The notes: generated from the letters alone by a model not told the origin. DNA of 64,000 nt from Fluviicola sp. (GCA_002734065.2 NVXU02000020.1:62001-126000); one strand, 5' to 3'. Counted from the stretch's first letter, positions 52,966 to 62,782 are shown. Numbers and translations: made by a program.

Positions 52966-54357
52966 ATGGAAGCAACACAAAAATACATTTCAGAAAACAA
53001 GCAACGGTTCGTTGACGAGTTAATAGATTTACTAAAAATACCATCTGTTTCTGCGGATCCTTCTTTTTCAAAGGATGTATTTGCAACCGCAGAAATGGTT
53101 GCACATCGTTTAAAAGAAGCAGGAGCAGAGAATATTGAAGTGTGTGAAACAGCAGGTTACCCTATTGTATATGGTGACAAAATGATTGACGCCTCCCTCC
53201 CTACAGTTTTGGTCTATGGACACTACGATGTACAACCTGCAGACCCAATTGATTTATGGGATTCTCCAGCTTTTGAACCAGTAATTAAGAAGACGGAAAT
53301 TCACCCAGAAGGAGCCATATTTGCTCGTGGCGCTTGTGATGACAAAGGCCAAATGTACATGCACGTCAAGGCTTTTGAAGCAATGATGGTGGCAGATGAA
53401 CTTCCTTGCAATGTGAAATTCATGATTGAGGGAGAAGAGGAAGTTGGAAGTGAGAATTTGGGCATCTTCGTGCAGAATAATCACGAGCGTTTAACAGCAG
53501 ATGTTATTCTTGTTTCTGATACAGGAATGCTGGCAAATGATGTTCCTTCTATCACTACAGGACTTAGAGGATTGAGTTATGTCGAGGTTGAAGTGACAGG
53601 TCCTAACCGTGATTTACACTCTGGATTGTATGGAGGTTGCGTTGCCAATCCTATTAATATCCTCGCAAAAATGATTGCTTCTTTGCACGATGAGAATAAT
53701 AAAATCACCATTCCAGGATTCTACGATAAAGTGATTAATTTGACAGATGAAGAACGTGCTGAAATGGCAAAAGCACCTTTCAGCAAGGAAGCATATTGCA
53801 AAGCTTTAGACATTGATGAGGTGATGGGAGAAACTGGTTATTCTACGATGGAAAGGGGTTCTATTCGTCCAACATTGGATGTGAATGGGATTTGGGGAGG
53901 TTATATTGGTCAAGGTGCGAAAACCGTAATTGCTTCGCAAGCGTTTGCAAAAATTTCGATGCGATTGGTTCCAGATCAAGATCCAATTGAGATTACAAAT
54001 TTATTTTTAAAGCATTTCGAGTCCATTGCTCCAGTGGGAACAAAGGTTAAAGTTACGCCGCATCATGGTGGAGAACCTGCGGTGACACCTATTGATTCTA
54101 TCGGTTACAAAGCGGCAAGCATTGCGTATGAGAATACCTTTGGTAAAAAACCAATTCCAGTAAGAAGTGGAGGTTCAATTCCAATTGTGGCGATGTTTGA
54201 GAAAGAATTGGGCTTGAAATCGATATTAATGGGCTTTGGATTGGATAGTGATGCTATTCATTCTCCCAATGAACACTACGGTTTGTTTAATTTCTACAAA
54301 GGAATTGAAACCATTCCGCATTTTTTCGTTGCATATACGGAGTTGATGAAAAAATGA
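52966..54357 (+). CDS. M20 family dipeptidase
   Basis: 463 aa. The zinc-binding residues are seen in VYGHYDVQP (His, Asp; about 85-93), GACDDKGQMYMHVKA (Asp; about 122), MIEGEEEVGSENL (Glu-Glu; about 156-158), VSDTG and a late His in SDAIHSPNEHYG. The middle dimerisation domain is VTGPNRDLHSGLYGG. It hydrolyses dipeptides or short peptides with two zinc ions in the cytoplasm; the substrate is not defined. Confidence 0.95.
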   Translation: MEATQKYISENKQRFVDELIDLLKIPSVSADPSFSKDVFATAEMVAHRLKEAGAENIEVCETAGYPIVYGDKMIDASLPTVLVYGHYDVQPADPIDLWDSPAFEPVIKKTEIHPEGAIFARGACDDKGQMYMHVKAFEAMMVADELPCNVKFMIEGEEEVGSENLGIFVQNNHERLTADVILVSDTGMLANDVPSITTGLRGLSYVEVEVTGPNRDLHSGLYGGCVANPINILAKMIASLHDENNKITIPGFYDKVINLTDEERAEMAKAPFSKEAYCKALDIDEVMGETGYSTMERGSIRPTLDVNGIWGGYIGQGAKTVIASQAFAKISMRLVPDQDPIEITNLFLKHFESIAPVGTKVKVTPHHGGEPAVTPIDSIGYKAASIAYENTFGKKPIPVRSGGSIPIVAMFEKELGLKSILMGFGLDSDAIHSPNEHYGLFNFYKGIETIPHFFVAYTELMKK

Positions 54358-54412
54358 TTCAATGATATAATGCTCTAATGATAGAATGTTTCAGTTTACT
54401 AAATAAAAAGCG

Positions 54413-55480
54413 ATGTATAAATTATTTTTCCCATTTCTAGTCATCCTTTTCGTTTCTTGTTCGCAAGAAGAGGAGGTTAAGACTAATGAAAGTATTGAAA
54501 TCACCTTTCAAAGAACGGTAACGAGCGATCACAATCCTGATGTGAATGGAATTGATACAATTATGGTTACAATTGACGGTAATTTGAGCAAAGAATATAA
54601 CTTATATGATTTTAACCACTCTATTTTAAATGCAGAAACAAAAGAAAAAACCTTCTATTATATAGGTATTAATTCGGACACCTGTTATAATATTTTATCT
54701 GACACTATCGACTATAAGATGCAGGAATTACAAGGCAAGAAAGAAATTCTTGGCTATGCTTGTAAAAAGGCAATTTTTACTTCAGTTAAAGATACAATAA
54801 CGGCGTATTATACAGATGAATTATCTGGCAACTTTACTTTTCGACCAGGATTAAAAATTAATGGAACGATATTGGAAATGTATCTTCCAGACCAGTTTGG
54901 TTATAAGAATAACTGGAAAGCCGTCTCCATAGATAATCATTCAAAAACGATGATTAATTATCCAGTTGGTTATTACAATGACGAAGATGAAGACTATTTA
55001 AAGAGAAGAACTGAATTCTGGGAGGAATTGTCTAAGAGTTTGAAATTATTAGAAGTAGGTCAACCGGCACCAATTTTTTCCAGCAGAGATATTTACGGAG
55101 AACTCATTGATCTGGAAAAGCTAAAAGGGAAAGTAGTAGTTTTAAATTTTTGGTTTGTTTCTTGTACAGGCTGTGTTGCTGAAATGCCTGAACTAAATAA
55201 AATTAAAGAACAGTTTCGAGATAAAGATGTTGAATTTATTTCTATAGTTAGCAATTCTAAGAATGACATATTAAAATTTTTACGCAAAAAAGAATTTAAC
55301 TTTAAACATATCTCAGAAGGTGGCTTGCTATGTGTCAAGTATGGCGTAACAGGAAGTCCAACATCAATAATTATTGATAAGGAAGGAAATATTAGTAAAT
55401 TATATTATTTTATGATGGTTGAACCTCACATTGGCTATGATAATTTTGTGGAAGCAATATCAGATGAACTTAACAAATAA
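54413..55480 (+). CDS. Lipoprotein with C-terminal thioredoxin-like (TlpA-type) domain
   Basis: 355 aa. The signal peptide has lipobox VSC (Cys at about residue 16). An N-terminal beta domain of unknown type (about 20-210) is followed by a redoxin domain (about 215-350): GQPAPIFSSRDIYGELIDLEKLKGK, VVLNFWFVSCTGCVAEMPEL with the active CTGC, and the cis-Pro GVTGSPTSIIID. It is likely a periplasmic thiol-disulfide oxidoreductase or reductant carrier. It lies just before the LEA-like lipoprotein gene. Confidence 0.87.
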   Translation: MYKLFFPFLVILFVSCSQEEEVKTNESIEITFQRTVTSDHNPDVNGIDTIMVTIDGNLSKEYNLYDFNHSILNAETKEKTFYYIGINSDTCYNILSDTIDYKMQELQGKKEILGYACKKAIFTSVKDTITAYYTDELSGNFTFRPGLKINGTILEMYLPDQFGYKNNWKAVSIDNHSKTMINYPVGYYNDEDEDYLKRRTEFWEELSKSLKLLEVGQPAPIFSSRDIYGELIDLEKLKGKVVVLNFWFVSCTGCVAEMPELNKIKEQFRDKDVEFISIVSNSKNDILKFLRKKEFNFKHISEGGLLCVKYGVTGSPTSIIIDKEGNISKLYYFMMVEPHIGYDNFVEAISDELNK

Positions 55481-55484
55481 AACT

Positions 55485-56000
55485 ATGAGCATTTCGACAA
55501 ATTTAGACACTGCATTGAACTCATTTCTATATAGGCTCAATGCAAGCAAAATAATCATCATCCTAACTGCATTCTTCTTAGCAACTTCTTGCACATTCTA
55601 CGAGCCAGAATTTCGTGGAGGTGAGAATATAAAAATGGGTAAATTAAATGGTAAAACACTGAAGTTAACCGTTGATGCTGACATCTACAATGAAAATAGT
55701 TTTGCACTCAAAGTGAAACCGTCAACTTTAGACGTCTATATAGAAGATCAGTACATGGGCAAGGTTCATTTGGATAAGAAATTCAAGATGAAACGAAAAT
55801 CAACGACCCGCGTGTCTGCCCCTTTAACATTGACACTTGCGGACGGCGCAATGTTTAAACTATTAGCTCTTGCGAATAAGAAGAACCTGAAAATTCGTCT
55901 ATCAGGAAAAGTAAAAGCGGGTGCTTTTTTCATTTCAAAAAAGATAGATGTCAATGAAGAAAAAACGATTAGCGGCATTAAATCTAAATTGGGACTGTAG
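55485..56000 (+). CDS. LEA type 2-like lipoprotein
   Basis: 171 aa from the ATG at 55485; earlier in-frame codons overlap the previous gene. The N-terminus is long and ends with lipobox LATSC, with a membrane segment before it. The mature part (LKLTVDADIYNENSFALKVKPSTLDVYIEDQYMGKV) looks like the LEA type 2 / water-stress beta-sandwich fold. Such proteins bind or shield lipids or water in the periplasm. The function is inferred only. It is 4 bp after the thioredoxin-like gene. Confidence 0.72.
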   Translation: MSISTNLDTALNSFLYRLNASKIIIILTAFFLATSCTFYEPEFRGGENIKMGKLNGKTLKLTVDADIYNENSFALKVKPSTLDVYIEDQYMGKVHLDKKFKMKRKSTTRVSAPLTLTLADGAMFKLLALANKKNLKIRLSGKVKAGAFFISKKIDVNEEKTISGIKSKLGL

Positions 56001-56056
56001 GCTTCGTGACTTTTAGCACCTCAGTCTCCTCAACCTACAACCCGAGAGCTTTTATT

Positions 56057-57067
56057 ATGAAAAGTAAGCGTAGATGGATTTATTATTTGCTCCTTATTCC
56101 AATTTGTTTTGAGGTGGCATTGCTCGTGTTAGGTTATCGAAGATATACGCCTATTGATTACACCATTACTTCTTCACCCGCTTATTGCCTTTCTCCCGAT
56201 GCAAACTTTGGTTTTGCGTTAAATCCAGGTGAATTTGAAGTGACCATCAACAAAAAACTGACTTATTCTGTCGCGCACACCAAAGATTCACTAAGAGAGA
56301 TTCCTTTTGCACTTTCTGACTCTGCGACAAGAAAAATCTACTTGTTAGGATGCTCTTATACTTATGGAATGGGCGTAAATGATGATGAAAATTTCCCAGC
56401 TTTGATTCAAAAAGCAATGCCGAACACAAAAGTTAAAAATCTCGGCGTTCCTGGACTTGGAACGGTTCAAAGTTATTTACAATTGCAAAAAATGATTTTG
56501 GAGAATGATATTCCAACGACAGTAATTCTCAATTATGCAGATTTTCATGACATGCGCAATGCGTTGACGCCATTCTACCGAGAAAACTTAAAAATTGGCT
56601 TTGAACGATCGAGCAATGAGGTGAAATTGATTATGAAGTCCAGTAGAATTCCCTACATTGAGAAAGTAAACGATGACTTTGTACTCAGCTATTGCAAATG
56701 GAATGATTTATATGAAAACTGGACGTTTAGGAGTGTTTTTGCAAGCGTTAATTTTTTGCAAGCAAAATCGGACCTTTCTCAAGACGAATCGATTCCCAAA
56801 AAAGAGATTACTTTTTATCTTGTAGAAGAGATGAAAAAACTTTGCGAAGAAAACGATATCCAATTCATCATCACTGGAATAACTCAAACAAACGACACGC
56901 AAGCAACGCTAAAAGAGTTTGCAAAAATGGGCATTCAAATTCTTGATATTTCTGTTGATTTAAGCCTTGAAAAATACAACAACATGCCGTATGATAGTCA
57001 TCCGAATAGGTTGACGCATTCGATTTGGGCAGAGAGGGTTTTGGAGGTGATTAAAGATAAAAGATGA
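56057..57067 (+). CDS. SGNH/GDSL hydrolase-like membrane protein
   Basis: 336 aa from the ATG at 56057; a GTG at 56006 would add 17 residues without reason. One N-terminal membrane segment (WIYYLLLIPICFEVALLVL) anchors it. The SGNH block I is LLGCSYTYGMGVNDDENFPALIQ (Ser at about 103), with an Asn/Gly block at GVPGLGTVQSYLQ and the final Asp-His pair at DSHPNRLTHSIWAE. It is probably an esterase or O-acetyl-glycan modifying enzyme facing the periplasm. It overlaps the CHAP gene by 4 bp (ATGA). Confidence 0.82.
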   Translation: MKSKRRWIYYLLLIPICFEVALLVLGYRRYTPIDYTITSSPAYCLSPDANFGFALNPGEFEVTINKKLTYSVAHTKDSLREIPFALSDSATRKIYLLGCSYTYGMGVNDDENFPALIQKAMPNTKVKNLGVPGLGTVQSYLQLQKMILENDIPTTVILNYADFHDMRNALTPFYRENLKIGFERSSNEVKLIMKSSRIPYIEKVNDDFVLSYCKWNDLYENWTFRSVFASVNFLQAKSDLSQDESIPKKEITFYLVEEMKKLCEENDIQFIITGITQTNDTQATLKEFAKMGIQILDISVDLSLEKYNNMPYDSHPNRLTHSIWAERVLEVIKDKR

Positions 57068-57651
57068 AAAAAAGAGTTGCTGTTTTACTGATTTTTCTTC
57101 TCCTTGTTTCAGGGTTGGTGTTTTACATGAACAAAAAGGGCGATTTTAATCCTTCTCATAAAATTGGAGATGCAATTGATAGCCTGAATCATGTCAAAGT
57201 GTTTTACAATGGAGGTGTTAGCAATGTTCAATCACGAAATGTCATTGACGGATACAACCTTGGGCTTAAATACCAATGTGTAGAATTTGTAAAGCGCTAC
57301 TACTTTGAATTTTATAAGCACAGAATGCCAGACACTTACGGTCATGCAAAAAGTTTTTTTGACAAGAACGTTGAGGATGGAAAAGTAAACAAACTAAGAG
57401 GGTTGTTACAATTCGATAATCCAAGTCTTGCAAAACCTCAAGTTGGAGATATACTTGTCTTTGATGCTACTACATTCAATTCATACGGACATGTAGCAAT
57501 CGTTTCTTCTGTGTCTGAAGATGAGATTGAAATTATTCAGCAGAATGCCGGTCCGTTTTCGTCAACTCGCGAGAAGTATCAATTAACGCAAGAATTACAC
57601 CATTATAAAATTGAGAATAAACGAATACTTGGGTGGTTGCGAATGAACTAA
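57064..57651 (+). CDS. CHAP domain amidase-like protein
   Basis: 195 aa with an N-terminal signal anchor (about 4-22). The CHAP domain has LGLKYQCVEFVKRYYFEFY (catalytic Cys at about residue 77), a His at YGHVAIVSSV (about 143) and the FDATTFN turn, and ends QNAGPF. It resembles the amidase part of glutathionylspermidine synthases and cell-wall CHAP peptidases. It probably cuts an amide in the periplasm. The ATGA overlap with the SGNH gene suggests coupling. Confidence 0.84.
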   Translation: MKKRVAVLLIFLLLVSGLVFYMNKKGDFNPSHKIGDAIDSLNHVKVFYNGGVSNVQSRNVIDGYNLGLKYQCVEFVKRYYFEFYKHRMPDTYGHAKSFFDKNVEDGKVNKLRGLLQFDNPSLAKPQVGDILVFDATTFNSYGHVAIVSSVSEDEIEIIQQNAGPFSSTREKYQLTQELHHYKIENKRILGWLRMN

Positions 57652-57675
57652 CCTTCCGAAGCAATGCGCATTTAA

Positions 57676-58935
57676 TCACATCCTCTTCACAAACTCAATC
57701 AACAACTTTGTAATATCCGCATATTCAGCAAAGCTCAACTCCTCGTACGTGTCAAAAATATCATGATAATGACTGTTCTGACCCATTGTATAGATAAATA
57801 TCGCTGGAACTCCTTTTTCGGTGAACCAATAATGATCAGAATTGGCTGCAGGGCCTCTAATTTTCACTTTTGCAAGAAGGTCTAGTTCTTTATTGATTTT
57901 TTGAAGCAAATCGAACTCTTTTTTAAACAAAGTCCCGTTGACAACCGTAACTCCATGCTCGCCACTGCCCATGATGTCTAAATTGACCAAGAATTTTATC
58001 TTTTTCAACTTCAAAAGGGGATGCTCTGTGTAGAATTTAGAACCAACCAATCCTGCTTCTTCTCCAGCAAAAGCAATGAAGAGAATGTTGTATTTCGATG
58101 GATGCTCTTTAAAATATTTTGCCATTGTCAGCAACATTGCCGTACCCGACGCATTGTCATTAGCACCGGGAAAGTGAGTGTCGGCTCCCATTCTTCCTAG
58201 GTGGTCGTAGTGAGCGGTAAATACAATCGTTTCTTTGCACTTTTTTTTGGCTGGTAAATAAGCAATGACATTTTGCGTTTGGTAATTCTCAATGACTTTT
58301 GCATCAACATTCATTTCTAACTGAACCCCTTTTTGGTAGACAGAATCTTGAATTTGAAAATAAGGGAAATACAATTGCTCTCGTCCAACCGACCACGTAA
58401 ATTTCTTATCAACGAGCTCTGCAACGGGCATTAATTGAGCAATTTCGTGCATGATTGGAAGAATTTGCTTCACGGTATCTTTAGATGCTCCAAGAAAATT
58501 AAAGACCATTATTTGACTATTTGGAACGCGCAAAATTTCAGAAATCAACGCTCTCATATAATCTAAATCGAGAATTTGCGCGGCTGACACTTCGGTTGGA
58601 TGCATAGAATATTGCCCACCTTTAGAACTAGGGTTGATGGAGAAATGAAGGCCAGGAACAAGCTGTTTTTCACCTTGACTCAGCGCCATTGCTCCCGGAA
58701 AAGTGTTCACTGACAACTGAAAATCTTGGTAGAAACCGTCGCCGTATGCCTCCGCTCCGATTTTCTTAAATTCTTCTACTAAATAGGCAGCAGCAATTGA
58801 ATCGCCGTGGTTGACATAACCTCTACCGTGAAATTCTGGAGAACACAATTGCTCCGTTATTCTGCGAATTTCTTCTATTTGAGAATTTACAACGGTAGAA
58901 AACCCAATGAAAAGGAGGATGAGGGTGCTACGCAT
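57676..58935 (-). CDS. M28 family metallopeptidase
   Basis: 419 aa with a signal peptide (MRSTLILLFIGFSTVVNSQ), so exported. The M28 metal-binding residues appear as TAHYDHLGRMG (His, Asp), PGANDNASGTAMLL (bridging Asp, Asn, about 259-270), FIAFAGEEAGLVGSKFY (Glu-Glu), NLDIMGSGEHG (Asp) and a late His. The family removes amino acids from peptides with two zinc ions. It overlaps the upstream 255-aa gene by 8 bp on the same strand. Confidence 0.93.
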   Translation of the reverse strand: MRSTLILLFIGFSTVVNSQIEEIRRITEQLCSPEFHGRGYVNHGDSIAAAYLVEEFKKIGAEAYGDGFYQDFQLSVNTFPGAMALSQGEKQLVPGLHFSINPSSKGGQYSMHPTEVSAAQILDLDYMRALISEILRVPNSQIMVFNFLGASKDTVKQILPIMHEIAQLMPVAELVDKKFTWSVGREQLYFPYFQIQDSVYQKGVQLEMNVDAKVIENYQTQNVIAYLPAKKKCKETIVFTAHYDHLGRMGADTHFPGANDNASGTAMLLTMAKYFKEHPSKYNILFIAFAGEEAGLVGSKFYTEHPLLKLKKIKFLVNLDIMGSGEHGVTVVNGTLFKKEFDLLQKINKELDLLAKVKIRGPAANSDHYWFTEKGVPAIFIYTMGQNSHYHDIFDTYEELSFAEYADITKLLIEFVKRM

Positions 58936-59695
58936 ATCGTCTGTTTACAAAAGAAACAAATTCCGTTACTGATTCTTCTTCGGCGTCCCACTCGTGTTCC
59001 GACGCTAAGTCATTGATTTGAGTATTTGCTTCCGCTAAATCATTTTGAGCATCCAATATTTTGACTGCTTCATTAAAAGATTCACTCGAACCGTCAAATA
59101 AATCATTGATGAAACGCAATTTCTCATTCAAACCAAAAGCACCAATTAAAGTGTCAATTTTGGTCCCTATTGAAAAACTGTGTGTTGAACTGTCCGATAA
59201 TTTTAGTTTAGAAACAAAATCTTCAGTTGAAGGAGAATTCACAGGCGCTTCTTCATCAATTTCGATATTCTCTTCTACAATTTCTTGAAGAACCTCTTTG
59301 TTTTCTGAAATGTCGCCCAAAATATCCTGAATAGAAGGAGGAGTTTCTATCTTCATTTCTTCTTCTGTCAATTCAATAAGAGGGTCCTCTTCTTTTGTGT
59401 CATTCTCAACTTCTTCTGATGTTGTAGTGTCGTTTTCAGCTGGATTCCAATCGAAAGGTGCTTCAGATTTTGGGACTTCGAGAGCCTCAGTCTCCAAATC
59501 AGAGGTTTCAAGGCTGGGGGCTGAGGCTCTCGAAGCCCCAAATGCCTTGTACTTCAAAATAATTGATCTTTCATGTATCGACCTCGTAAGAAGTTCTAAA
59601 TCAGTCAGTTCTACGATTGATAAATTTCCTTGCTCCATTTTATCAACCAAGTTTTTCACCTTGTTGATTTGTTCTTTGTATGATTTTAATTCCAT
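58928..59695 (-). CDS. Conserved hypothetical protein with an inserted repeat, 255 aa
   Basis: The N-terminus (YKEQINKVKNLVDKMEQGNLSIVELTDLELLTRSIHERSIILKYKAF) and the C-terminus (IDTLIGAFGLNEKLRFINDLFDGSSESFNEAVKILDAQNDLAEANTQ) look like conserved helical domains found in this phylum, joined by an acidic disordered linker. Residues 52-75 (GASRASAP ... ALEVP) are encoded by a hairpin repeat (59471-59540), which keeps the frame open. No function is known. It lies next to tdk and is divergent from it. Confidence 0.72.
   Translation of the reverse strand: MELKSYKEQINKVKNLVDKMEQGNLSIVELTDLELLTRSIHERSIILKYKAFGASRASAPSLETSDLETEALEVPKSEAPFDWNPAENDTTTSEEVENDTKEEDPLIELTEEEMKIETPPSIQDILGDISENKEVLQEIVEENIEIDEEAPVNSPSTEDFVSKLKLSDSSTHSFSIGTKIDTLIGAFGLNEKLRFINDLFDGSSESFNEAVKILDAQNDLAEANTQINDLASEHEWDAEEESVTEFVSFVNRRYA
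59471..59540. repeat. Hairpin repeat inside a protein gene
   Basis: Arms of 25 bp at 59471-59495 and 59516-59540 match at 22 of 25 positions with a 20-bp spacer. The core is CTTCGAGAGCCTCAG. The GC-rich text differs from the surrounding AT-rich gene. Confidence 0.88.
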
Positions 59696-59921
59696 AATTT
59701 TCTACTTAAAAAAAGCCTTATCCTATTATTTTCCAAATGCTTATTTTTTATCCTCTCAATTCTAGAAAGACTTTTCAACATTTTAAGCAAGTTGCTAACG
59801 AAGTCACTTTTGGCAGTGACAAAATAACGAACTTGGTCGTCAAAGTTACCGAAGAATTTTAAGTTAGAAAGCGTTTATTCTATCTTTTTCTCTTCGTTTC
59901 ATTGTTAATAACCTTGATGAT

Positions 59922-60503
59922 ATGAATATGTTTTTGGAGCACTTCCCTGATGATAACAAACAACATGGTTGGGTAGAAGTGGTGTGTGGTTCAATGTTTT
60001 CTGGAAAAACGGAAGAATTAATTCGCCGTTTGAAGCGTGCAGAATTTGCCAACCAAAAAATATTATTGGTCAAACCAGCAATCGATGATCGTTACCACAA
60101 AGAAAATGTTGTGAGTCATCAAGGGACTTCTTTTACCGCTTTAGCAGTGAAGGATTCGCAAGCCGTTTTGGATATTTGGAAGAAAGAAAAGGTTGTTGCC
60201 ATCGACGAAGCACAATTCTTCGATGCCGGAATAGTTGACGTTTGCAATTCTCTTGCAGAAAAAGGAGTGCGCGTAATTGTTGCAGGTTTAGACATGGATT
60301 TTCAAGGTGTACCTTTTGGACCGATGCCGCAATTATTAAGCATCGCAGAATATGTCACAAAAGTCCACGCAATTTGCCTATCTTGTGGCAGTTTGGCGCA
60401 ATTCTCTCACAGAACGGGGGATGCCAAAGAACAAGTAATGGTCGGCGCTGTGGAGGAATACAAACCTCTTTGTCGATCGTGCTTTAATAAAATCGCACAT
60501 TGA
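59922..60503 (+). CDS. tdk: Thymidine kinase
   Basis: 193 aa, type II thymidine kinase. The P-loop is GSMFSGKTEELIRRLKRAEF (about 22-41), the catalytic/Mg region VVAIDEAQFFD has the active Glu, and the lid zinc is held by CLSCGSLAQFSHR and CRSCFNK. It phosphorylates thymidine to dTMP in salvage. Its stop overlaps the MurF-Alr start by 4 bp. A 6-bp-arm hairpin with no T run lies upstream at 59803. Confidence 0.96.
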   Translation: MNMFLEHFPDDNKQHGWVEVVCGSMFSGKTEELIRRLKRAEFANQKILLVKPAIDDRYHKENVVSHQGTSFTALAVKDSQAVLDIWKKEKVVAIDEAQFFDAGIVDVCNSLAEKGVRVIVAGLDMDFQGVPFGPMPQLLSIAEYVTKVHAICLSCGSLAQFSHRTGDAKEQVMVGAVEEYKPLCRSCFNKIAH

Positions 60504-62782
60504 AACTGAATTATTCATACCAAGAATTAACATCTTTATTGGCAGTTGAAATCAAAAATCATTCTGCTGTAATTCAGTCTATTGAATACGATTCTCGGAG
60601 AATTATTAACGGAGAAAACGTCCTCTTTTTTGCATTAAAAGGAGCATTTAGAAACGGTCACGACTTTATTGATGATGCCTATTCGAAAGGAGTGCGTCAT
60701 TTTGTTGTTTCGAAAAAAAGTGCAACAGCAAAGTTCAAAGATGCGCATGAAATTGTCGTCGAGGATGCCTTAATTGCCTTAGAAAAACTGGCAACTTATC
60801 ATCGGAAGAAATTTAACTACTCAGTCGTTGCGATTACCGGCAGTAACGGGAAAACAACTGTTAAAGAATGGCTGGGGCAGTTATTAAGCGGGAGCAAAAA
60901 TGTGGCAAGAAGTCCAAAAAGTTACAATTCTGTTCTCGGCGTTGCGCTTTCTCTGTTAGAAATGAAACCACAAACAGAAATTGCAATCATCGAAGCAGGA
61001 ATTGGAGAAAAAGGCACAATGCTCCGAAAAATGAAGATGATTCAACCAACTCATGGCATTTTTACGTCTTTCGGGAAGGCGCACAGTGAATTGTTTTCTT
61101 CTAAAGAAGAACATTTTGAAGAGAAAATGAGCTTGTTTCAAGATGTTGAATGCTTTTTTTATCCGGAGAATGCAATTCCGACGTGTAAAAATGGAAAAGC
61201 AGTCGCTGAAAATAATTATTCTGATTTACTAAAGAATTTTAGCTTAAAAGACAGCGCCAGTAGGCAAAATGCACGACTTGCCATTGCGATGTGCAAAGAA
61301 TTTGGACTGTCTGATGATGAAATAAAGGATAGAATAGCAGATCTTTCTCCTTTGGCTTTGCGTTTAGAAAGTTTTGACGGAATAAACGGCAATACTATTC
61401 TCAACGACACTTACAACCTTGATTTAGACTCTTTGGAGCATTCACTTTCTTATCAATTGGCGAATTGCAACGGAAAAAAACGAGTCCTTGTTTTGGGTTT
61501 GCATGAGAAAAACGAAGCAAGAGAACTGGCAATTAAAAGAGTGGTCGCTCAATTCGAGCCGATAAGCTTACATTTTCAATTTCCGAACAAAAAAGTAAAA
61601 ATTGACGAACAGAATTCAAGTATTCTTATCAAAGGAACTCGTTCTGCAAAAATGGAAATTTTAGCACATCAATTGAAGCAGCAAAATCATCAGACTTTCC
61701 TTGAAATTGACCTAAAAGCAATTCGTCATAACATCAATTATTACAAATCGAAAATTGATGATTCTACGCAATTATTGTGCATGGTAAAGGCTTCCTCTTA
61801 CGGTTCTGACGCCAAAACAATGGGCTTGTTTTTAGAACAAATTGGCGTTGATTATTTGGGAGTTGCTTACGTGAATGAAGGGGTAGAATTAAGGAGCAAA
61901 GGTGTGAAATTGCCAATTTTGGTAATGAACTGCGAAGAAAACGCCTTCTCTGAATGTGTTGATAATCAGCTAGAACCAGCAATTTATTCATTGAGGCAAC
62001 TAAATTCTTTCATTACCGAATTGATAGGTTGTGGAAAAACGAACTATCCAATTCACCTAAAATTAGAAACGGGAATGAAGCGCTTGGGCTTTGAAGAAAG
62101 CCAGTTGCCCGAACTCATTGGAATCATCAAGGGGCAACCAGAAATTCGTGTGCAAAGTGTCTATTCTCACTTGGCAGAAAGCGACCTTATTGATTCTCAA
62201 TTTACGAAAGAGCAAATCGCAAGATTTGAGAATGTCAGCAGTCAAATTAAGGAAGAGTTGCCTTACAAATTGATGCGTCACATTCTCAATTCTGATGGAA
62301 TTATCAACTATGCTTCAGCGCAATTCGATTTGGTTCGTCTTGGAATCGGGATGTATGGAGTCACGGAAAACGAAAATCTTCGACAAGCCATTGCTTGGAA
62401 GAGCACCGTTTCTCAACTCAAAGAAATCCGCAAAGGAGAATCGGTGGGTTATGGCAGAGCATTCGTTGCGGAAAAAGACATGACAATTGCAGTGATTCCG
62501 GTCGGTTATGCAGACGGTTTTCGCAGAAGCTTATCGCATGGCGTTGGTGGTGTTTACATTGGTAATCAATTCTGTCCCGTCGTTGGAAATGTTTGCATGG
62601 ACATGATAATGGTCGATGTTACTGAACTCGGGCAGATTAAGACTCTTGAAGCTCGCATTAATTCTGTAGAAATTATTGGAGAACATCAAACAGTTGCTTA
62701 TTTGGCTAGTAAAATGAACACTATTTCTTACGAAGTAATGACGAGTTTTTCCAGTCGCTTGCATAGAATTTATCTCGGATAA
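60500..62782 (+). CDS. Bifunctional MurF-type ligase / alanine racemase fusion
   Basis: 760 aa from a TTG overlapping the tdk stop; Bacteroidota fusions of this type are usually near 810-830 aa. The N-terminal MurF part (about 1-395) has ATP site AITGSNGKTTVKEWLGQLL and SFGKAHSELF, and ligates D-Ala-D-Ala to UDP-MurNAc-tripeptide. Its C-terminal subdomain (from ILNDTYNLDLDSLEHSL) looks shortened. The racemase part (about 400-760) starts FLEIDLKAIRHNINYY, with PLP-Lys in MVKASSYGSD (about 426) and the late GIGMYGV. It makes the D-Ala that MurF later uses, so the fusion links supply with use. Confidence 0.94.
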   Translation: MKLNYSYQELTSLLAVEIKNHSAVIQSIEYDSRRIINGENVLFFALKGAFRNGHDFIDDAYSKGVRHFVVSKKSATAKFKDAHEIVVEDALIALEKLATYHRKKFNYSVVAITGSNGKTTVKEWLGQLLSGSKNVARSPKSYNSVLGVALSLLEMKPQTEIAIIEAGIGEKGTMLRKMKMIQPTHGIFTSFGKAHSELFSSKEEHFEEKMSLFQDVECFFYPENAIPTCKNGKAVAENNYSDLLKNFSLKDSASRQNARLAIAMCKEFGLSDDEIKDRIADLSPLALRLESFDGINGNTILNDTYNLDLDSLEHSLSYQLANCNGKKRVLVLGLHEKNEARELAIKRVVAQFEPISLHFQFPNKKVKIDEQNSSILIKGTRSAKMEILAHQLKQQNHQTFLEIDLKAIRHNINYYKSKIDDSTQLLCMVKASSYGSDAKTMGLFLEQIGVDYLGVAYVNEGVELRSKGVKLPILVMNCEENAFSECVDNQLEPAIYSLRQLNSFITELIGCGKTNYPIHLKLETGMKRLGFEESQLPELIGIIKGQPEIRVQSVYSHLAESDLIDSQFTKEQIARFENVSSQIKEELPYKLMRHILNSDGIINYASAQFDLVRLGIGMYGVTENENLRQAIAWKSTVSQLKEIRKGESVGYGRAFVAEKDMTIAVIPVGYADGFRRSLSHGVGGVYIGNQFCPVVGNVCMDMIMVDVTELGQIKTLEARINSVEIIGEHQTVAYLASKMNTISYEVMTSFSSRLHRIYLG

